From NCBI GenBank assembly GCA_937894565.1, contig CALBHK010000394.1:1-9497 (forward strand): DNA of 9,497 nucleotides, read 5' to 3'. A model generated the notes under the pieces. That model saw nothing but the letters and a program-made list of their open reading frames with translations, did no database searches and was not told the origin of the DNA. Source of the stretch: an uncultured Chlamydiae bacterium. Its GTDB lineage: Bacteria; Chlamydiota; Chlamydiia; Chlamydiales; CALBHK01. Below are positions 6,128-9,497 of this stretch, in pieces. Position numbers and translations under genes: made by a program. The stretch's first letter is position 1. Every line of letters starts with the position of its first letter.

Positions 6128-6490
6128 TCATACTAAAAACTGCCTAATCGCTGCCCGAATAAGAACAGACACAGACTCTCCACTTTCCTCTGCCTTCTGC
6201 TTGAGCTTTTCAAGATCGCGCATTGGCAGACTGACTAAATACGGCTTATTACCTGTCGGAACGGCACTGACTGGGCGGCCTCTTGGTTGAGGTGGCTCAG
6301 GCTCATGGCCAGCCTCTTTCGCCCACTTTTCAGCCACCGCCATCACCGCTTTTTTCTCTTGAGCAGAGAGGGCTTTGTAATGCTTTTTAGCGATAGCTAT
6401 GGTCGTTTTATGGGTATCCCGAAGATACCAATACACCCATTTTAACTGTATTTTTCGCTGCGAATCTTGCGCCAACTTGCTTTCAACCAT
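6128..6490 (-). CDS. Ribbon-helix-helix DNA-binding protein, plasmid hypothetical
   Basis: The last 40 of 120 residues (KPYLVSLPMRDLEKLKQKAEESGESVSVLIRAAIRQFL) have the pattern of a CopG/Arc-type ribbon-helix-helix: a short beta strand, then two helices with a Gly-Glu-Ser turn. Such proteins dimerise and bind palindromic or tandem operators. The N-terminal 65 residues are helical and charged with a Trp/Tyr-rich patch (KWVYWYLRD) and resemble no domain I can name. A PRGRP segment (69-73) between the parts recalls an AT-hook. The gene stands alone on the minus strand between a terminator and a palindrome-bearing promoter, so autorepression is likely. A role in plasmid maintenance, partition or mobilisation control is possible; the sequence does not decide. 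Confidence 0.75.
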   Translation of the reverse strand: MVESKLAQDSQRKIQLKWVYWYLRDTHKTTIAIAKKHYKALSAQEKKAVMAVAEKWAKEAGHEPEPPQPRGRPVSAVPTGNKPYLVSLPMRDLEKLKQKAEESGESVSVLIRAAIRQFLV

Positions 6491-6551
6491 AAATTACCCA
6501 AATATAAAACGTATATATCCTACATATAAACCATATTTAATCTATATATTT

Positions 6552-6582
6552 ATTATACACGTTTTTACCGTAAAAAACCTAA
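6552..6582 (-). promoter_or_regulatory. Promoter with palindromic operator for the ribbon-helix-helix gene
   Basis: On the minus strand a perfect -10 TATAAT lies at 6552-6557, about 60 bp before the ATG. The 15-bp palindrome TTTTTAC-C-GTAAAAA (6562-6576) sits just upstream of it, where the -10/-35 spacer belongs. The -35 itself is poor (TTAGGT-like), as expected of a regulated promoter. A run of TATATA-like repeats at 6506-6550 fills the leader. The overlapping tatacacg (6554-6561) resembles the start of an origin-2 iteron. Confidence 0.5.
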
Positions 6583-6686
6583 CCACTAAAATAATACTTG
6601 AAATAAAATGTAAAAGAGAAATCGTAGTTTTTGCGATGAAATATATTGAGATTCCTGCTATTTGCACAAACACAGTTTCTTAGCAA

Positions 6687-6740
6687 TTGGATATTTCGTT
6701 GAAATAGGCATATACTCCAAAAACCTAAGCGAATAGGTTT
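6687..6740 (+). promoter_or_regulatory. Promoter and palindrome of the DUF4160-DUF2442 operon
   Basis: A -35-like TTGGAT (6687-6692) is separated by 18 bp from a -10 TATACT (6711-6716). Just after it, near the expected transcription start, lies a perfect inverted repeat AAACCTA (6721-6727) / TAGGTTT (6734-6740) with a 6-base loop. The only Shine-Dalgarno-like bases (TAGG, 6734-6737) before the ATG at 6748 fall inside the repeat. It could therefore act as an operator in DNA or hide the ribosome site in RNA. Confidence 0.5.
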
Positions 6741-6747
6741 ATTAACA

Positions 6748-6996
6748 ATGCCAACCGTCCTACGTTTTAATGGTCTTCGGGTGGTGGTCTATCCCAACGA
6801 CCACCGTCCAGCCCATGTGCATGTCATTGGGGCAGGTTGTGAAGCGGTGTTTAACTTGAATTGTCCAAACGGTGCGTTGGAATTACGCGAAAGTTTTGGT
6901 TTTTCGAGCCGAGAGTTAAACCAAATTGCCGAACGGCTTAAAATCGAGCAGGCGATACTCTGTCCTGCATGGAAGGCCATACACCATGATTACTGA
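6748..6996 (+). CDS. DUF4160 domain protein, first gene of a putative toxin-antitoxin-like pair
   Basis: This 82-residue protein covers the whole short DUF4160 family. The hallmark is PNDHRPAHVHVIG (residues 17-29), a His-x-Pro-x-His-x-His-Val pattern like that conserved in the family and suggestive of a metal or catalytic site. It follows an opening strand (MPTVLRFNGLRVVVY). A C-terminal helix ends KIEQAILCPAWKAIHHD. No signal peptide or membrane segment is visible. DUF4160 genes are often found next to DUF2442 genes, as here, and the pair has been suspected to be a toxin-antitoxin system; I know of no established activity. The next gene starts inside this one with an 11-bp overlap. Confidence 0.82.
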   Translation: MPTVLRFNGLRVVVYPNDHRPAHVHVIGAGCEAVFNLNCPNGALELRESFGFSSRELNQIAERLKIEQAILCPAWKAIHHDY

Positions 6997-7396
6997 TGCC
7001 GATGTACAAGCCGCAGAAATGCGGATGACTGAAAAACTCAACAACACCCCCCACGCGATTGCAGCTCGCTATGATCGTCGTGTCTCTCGGATTGTGGTCA
7101 GTTTGAACACAGGGCTAGAGCTAGCCATTCCCCCTCACATTGTGGAAGGTCTGAATCATGCTAAACCAGCCGAACTAGCTGAGATTGAAATTAGTCCGAC
7201 CGGCTTAGGGTTACACTTTCCGACCTTAGACGCAGATTTATACATCCCTAGCCTGTTAGCAGGCGTATTTGGATCTCCCCACTGGATGGCCGCAGGCTTA
7301 GGTAAACTGGGTGGAGCTTCACGCTCCGAGGCCAAAACAGCAGCGTCTCGGAGTAATGGCAAGCTAGGGGGCAGACCGCGCAAAACGGCCTCCTAG
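6986..7396 (+). CDS. DUF2442 domain protein with basic C-terminal tail, second gene of the pair
   Basis: The ATG at 6986 overlaps the DUF4160 stop (6994-6996), giving 136 residues. An earlier TTG in frame would add 20 residues buried in the upstream gene and is unlikely. Residues about 22-88 (ARYDRRVSRIVVSLNTGLELAIPP to LHFPTLDADLYIPSLLAGVFG) form the DUF2442 fold, including the typical AEIEISPTGLGLHFPTLDADLYIP. The tail (about 97-136) is Gly/Ser/Arg/Lys-rich and ends with two KLGG-type repeats and GRPRKTAS, an AT-hook-like DNA-binding motif. A small domain plus a basic tail in the second gene of a coupled pair fits an antitoxin-like autoregulator. That role is an inference. Confidence 0.82.
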   Translation: MITDADVQAAEMRMTEKLNNTPHAIAARYDRRVSRIVVSLNTGLELAIPPHIVEGLNHAKPAELAEIEISPTGLGLHFPTLDADLYIPSLLAGVFGSPHWMAAGLGKLGGASRSEAKTAASRSNGKLGGRPRKTAS

Positions 7397-7794
7397 TGAA
7401 AAACCCATCAAATTTGCGTTTTAAGGCGCATACAACAACTAAGCAGTACGTTTCCACTAAAAACACGTTTACTATGCCTTAAAACGCCTAAAAACAGCCT
7501 TTACGTTGATTTTAAATCTATACCTCTGCCTTAAAACTTAAAAATAATCAAAAAATACGCTTTTTAAGTGTTGTTAGTGTTGTTTACGGATATGAAACAC
7601 TAAAAACTTTCATCATCGTCTCAGAAAAATCAACTTACCCTTGCCAGTGGCGCGATTAACCTAAGACCAGTTGCCAAAAACGCAACCAGTCGAGGCGAGA
7701 GGACAGAGAACCTGTCACCCTCGTAAAACGCCACCTCTCACCAACCTAAAAAAATCTGCTTGGCGATAGTCAGTGAAAATTAGCGATGGTGTGT

Positions 7795-7822
7795 CCCCCC
7801 GACTCGGGGGGATTCAGGGGGG
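7795..7822. repeat. GC-rich palindrome with two G6 runs
   Basis: CCCCCCGA-C-TCGGGGGG (7795-7811) is a perfect 17-base palindrome around one base. A second GGGGGG (7817-7822) could pair with the same C run instead. The composition contrasts sharply with the AT-rich surroundings. Confidence 0.85.
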
Positions 7823-7823
7823 A

Positions 7824-7845
7824 GAAAAACCGCCCGATTAGGGCG
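7824..7845 (-). terminator. Minus-strand intrinsic terminator upstream of origin 2
   Basis: Read on the minus strand, CGCCC (7845-7841) and GGGCG (7835-7831) form a GC-rich 5-bp stem with a 5-base loop, followed by G and TTTTT (7829-7825). It would end a leftward transcript coming from the origin-2 region, where no leftward gene is visible. Confidence 0.55.
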
Positions 7846-8114
7846 ACATAGTGTTTGCATTTTTGCCATTTTTTTGCGTACAAAATCGTTTATTTCTACA
7901 CAGAAAAAATCTCGCGCATACGTTTTAAATACTTTTAATACTTTTTAAATACAGAAGATAGAAGGAAATCGGCATATATACACGTTTACCGACCCATATA
8001 TACACGTTTACCGACCCATATATACACGTTTACCGACCAAAAATACACAAATCTTTTATTGTATATATATACACGTTTACCGACCCATATATACACAAAT
8101 TTTTTATTGTGTAT
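7846..8114 (+). other. Replication origin 2 (iteron oriV)
   Basis: The order is the same as at origin 1: an AT-rich stretch, near-copies of TTTTAATAC, the shared 49-bp leader (7928-7976), a 22-bp iteron array and then rep2. The leader is identical to 904-952. Downstream of the third iteron there are extra half-iteron palindromes that origin 1 lacks in this form. Confidence 0.82.
7973..8096 (+). repeat. Iteron array 2: three tandem 22-bp repeats plus one displaced and one half copy
   Basis: Identical units lie at 7973-7994, 7995-8016 and 8017-8038, each containing ATACACGTTTACCGACC. A fourth unit with one changed base sits at 8064-8085, and half a unit (catatatacac) follows at 8086-8096. The core ACGTTTACCGACC differs from origin 1's ACATTTACCTACC at two of 13 positions, while the other half of the repeat is different. 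The rep2 product is the expected ligand. Confidence 0.92.
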
Positions 8115-8150
8115 TTTTATGTTGAAAAACGTCAAGAATAGCTTTATCCT
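8041..8150 (+). promoter_or_regulatory. rep2 promoter region with twin half-iteron palindromes
   Basis: Two 24-bp segments, 8043-8066 and 8091-8114, are alike apart from two or three bases and 48 bp apart. Each is an (im)perfect palindrome of ATACACAA against TTGTRTAT, and the arm repeats the first half of the iteron. The right copy is perfect (8091-8098 / 8107-8114). A promoter follows: TTGAAA (8122-8127), 17 bp, TATCCT (8145-8150). This fits Rep-dimer autorepression. The arms also resemble DnaA boxes (ATATACACA differs at one position from TTATnCACA). Confidence 0.55.
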
Positions 8151-8183
8151 GATTTGCACACAAAAAATATTAGGGCAACATTT

Positions 8184-9137
8184 ATGAGCGAGCTAATTGT
8201 GAAAGACAATGCGCTAATGAACGCTAGTTACAACCTAGACTTAGTAGAGCAGCGTTTAATTTTATTGGCCATTATTGAGGCAAGGGAAAGTGGGAAAGGC
8301 ATCAACGCGAACGACCCACTAACTGTCCGAGCCGAGAGTTATATCAATCAATTTGGTGTTGCTAAACACACTGCATATCAAGCCCTTAAAGATGCCTGTA
8401 AAGACTTATTTGCTAGGCAGTTTAGTTATCAAGAATCACGTCGCAAAGGCACTATCACTATTACGAGTCGATGGGTATCTCAAGTAGGCTACATGAATAA
8501 CGAGGCGACTGTTGAGCTTGTATTCGCACCTGCTGTCGTACCACTAATTACTCGACTAGAGGAGCAGTTTACCAAGTATGACATCGAGCAAATTAGCGGC
8601 TTATCGAGTGCTTATGCTGTGAGATTGTATGAGTTATTGATTTGCTGGCGAAGTACAGGGCAGACCCCTGTAATAGAATTAACAGAGTTTAGAAAGCGGA
8701 TAGGGGTTCTTGATACTGAATATAAGCTCATGGCTCAGCTAAAAGAGCGAGTTCTCAAACTTGCTATACAACAAATCAATGAGCATACAGATATTACAGT
8801 CAAACACGAACAACACAAAGCAGGGCGTACTATTACAGGTTTTTCGTTCACGTTCACCCAAAAGAAACAGCTTAAAGACGTAACTCCGAAGCCGAAAAAA
8901 GCTGAGCCTAAACCCAAGTCAATCAAGCAGGAAGAGCAGCTCGACTGGATGACGGCCGACATACTAGACCGATTTATTGGCTTATCAATGGCACAACAGC
9001 AAAGCGTTCTTGACAAGGTAGAAGCCACGTTAAAAGGCGCAAAGCAAGCCCGTTTTAAGGCTGCCAAAGGTGGAAGCGTAAAACAGCTAATGGCTGAATT
9101 CTCTATGGATATCAATGATGTTCTCATGTGTTCTTGA
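8184..9137 (+). CDS. Plasmid replication initiator, Rep_3 superfamily (RepB/RepM type), replicon 2
   Basis: This 317-residue protein opens MSELIVKDNALMNASYNLDLVEQ, the usual N-terminus of Acinetobacter Rep_3 initiators. The ATG at 8184 follows AGGG with an 8-base gap; an upstream TTG (8154) would add ten atypical residues. The two winged-helix domains mirror rep1: NQFGVAKHTAYQALKDAC in the first, YAVRLYELLICWR in the second, ending near GFSFTFTQKK. The C-terminal tail after the lysine-rich linker (EEQLDWMTADILDRFIGLSM) is almost the same as in rep1, and DNA identity there is also high. Differences concentrate in the DNA-binding domains, matching the different iterons. It should initiate at 7846-8114. 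Two bases follow the stop before a short inverted repeat TGTTCT/AGAACA (9129-9147) without a T-tract. Confidence 0.95.
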   Translation: MSELIVKDNALMNASYNLDLVEQRLILLAIIEARESGKGINANDPLTVRAESYINQFGVAKHTAYQALKDACKDLFARQFSYQESRRKGTITITSRWVSQVGYMNNEATVELVFAPAVVPLITRLEEQFTKYDIEQISGLSSAYAVRLYELLICWRSTGQTPVIELTEFRKRIGVLDTEYKLMAQLKERVLKLAIQQINEHTDITVKHEQHKAGRTITGFSFTFTQKKQLKDVTPKPKKAEPKPKSIKQEEQLDWMTADILDRFIGLSMAQQQSVLDKVEATLKGAKQARFKAAKGGSVKQLMAEFSMDINDVLMCS

Positions 9138-9392
9138 TTAGAGAACAGAGCTTATTAAAATTAGGTAGGCGATTGCATTAAAGAGAAAAAGGCGATTTGA
9201 CGGCGGTTACTGGCTCGGCAAGGGGTATTTTTTCGGTTTTTTAATAAATTTGGCGGCATAGCGACGATTGCATTAAATAGGGGTTCCGTGAAAATTCAAC
9301 TATGCGACGACATAAAGCGCAATAACTAGAATGCTAGGTCTTTGAAGTAGTGAATCTTGAATTGATTGGGGTGCTTGATAATAAGAGATTCC
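9138..9392. other. Non-coding spacer after rep2
   Basis: I see no gene here. It contains a 13-bp direct repeat cgattgcattaaa (9170-9182 and 9265-9277), 95 bp apart, and T-rich runs at 9226-9243. No clear terminator for rep2 is visible. Confidence 0.45.
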
Positions 9393-9411
9393 GCGTGGGC
9401 GATACCCACGC
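9393..9411. repeat. GC-rich inverted repeat before the last gene, possible oriT or operator
   Basis: GCGTGGG (9393-9399) and CCCACGC (9405-9411) form a perfect 7-bp stem with a 5-base loop, 70 bp before a gene start. Inverted repeats at this position occur in transfer origins next to relaxase genes and in operators. No recognised nic sequence is seen, so the role is open. Confidence 0.4.
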
Positions 9412-9481
9412 CACGCTATATGCTTCATAGAGCTTTTAAGGGTCTTGCCCTATACTCGAAAAATGTATTGGAGAAACAAAC

Positions 9482-9497
9482 ATGGGTATTGCATACG
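9482..9497 (+). CDS. Start of an unidentified gene, truncated by window edge
   Basis: An ATG at 9482 follows GGAG (9470-9473) with an 8-base gap, a good ribosome site, and a -10-like TATACT at 9451-9456. Only MGIAY is visible. Some relaxases of the MobA/TraA type begin with similar residues, and the inverted repeat upstream would suit one, but five residues cannot identify a family. Confidence 0.45.

Larger units (their letters stand above)
7397..7845. other. Structured non-coding spacer upstream of origin 2
   Basis: I see no convincing gene here; the longest small frame noted is a 21-codon one at 7786-7851. Instead it holds many short repeats. These are a 12-bp inverted repeat GCGTTTTAAGGC (7416-7427) / GCCTTAAAACGC (7476-7487) with a third partial copy at 7528-7537, a tandem 9-bp repeat AGTGTTGTT (7567-7584), and an inverted pair TTAGTGTT (7574-7581) / AACACTAA (7596-7603). 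Hairpins lie at 7670-7686 (GTTGC/GCAAC) and 7702-7716 (GACAG/CTGTC). The motif GCGATAGTCAGT lies at 7763-7774. Confidence 0.55.

Noticed and set aside
6399..6683. 94-codon plus-strand frame over the ribbon-helix-helix gene start and its upstream spacer
   Set aside because: It overlaps the start of a better-supported gene, continues through AT-rich promoter DNA, and its product shows no domain.
6789..7466. Minus-strand frames opposite the DUF4160 and DUF2442 genes (6789-6980, 7156-7383, 7248-7466)
   Set aside because: They are antisense to recognised family domains, with no ribosome site or domain of their own.
7786..7851. Small 21-codon frame (MVCPPDSGG...) before origin 2
   Set aside because: It has no ribosome site, and its codons coincide with the GC palindrome and the minus-strand terminator, so the frame is better explained by those structures.

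Overview
The window looks like part of a plasmid from Acinetobacter or a close relative in the Moraxellaceae. Three things point there: two RepB/RepM-type initiators of the Rep_3 superfamily, each behind its own array of 22-bp iterons; one XerC/XerD (pdif-type) site of the kind that moves modules around Acinetobacter plasmids; and small accessory genes separated by AT-rich spacers. The genus is an inference from recognised protein families, not a database match.

Layout, left to right. Positions 2-430 are the 3' end of a restriction-modification specificity subunit, cut by the window edge and followed 10 bp later by a pdif site (441-468) and a terminator. Positions about 830-1107 form replication origin 1 (AT-rich repeats, a conserved leader, three iterons, an operator-like palindrome), driving rep1 (1108-2067). 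At 2185-5879 sits a complete 3,695-bp transposon of the Tn552/Tn402 kind. It has 170-bp near-perfect inverted repeats, a CCTAGT target duplication, and an overlapping leftward operon for serine resolvase, DDE transposase and AAA+ ATPase. It has no tniQ and no cargo gene. To its right are a leftward ribbon-helix-helix gene (6128-6490) and a rightward DUF4160-DUF2442 pair with an 11-bp overlap (6748-7396), which resembles a toxin-antitoxin-type operon. A 787-bp spacer holds structured DNA and origin 2 (three perfect, one near-perfect and one half iteron), which drives rep2 (8184-9137). The last 360 bases are non-coding and end at the first codons of another gene (9482), behind a GC-rich inverted repeat.

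How the parts fit. The two Rep proteins are close homologues, especially in their C-terminal tails. Their origins share an identical 49-bp block and an iteron core of the form ACnTTTACCnACC, while the rest of the iteron differs. This is a two-replicon plasmid or cointegrate whose origins diverged in specificity. Both rep promoter regions carry palindromes, consistent with autorepression by Rep dimers. The transposon lies between the replicons without breaking a recognisable gene. The least explained parts are the DUF4160-DUF2442 operon with its promoter palindrome, the structured spacer at 7400-7850, and the ends of the transposon.
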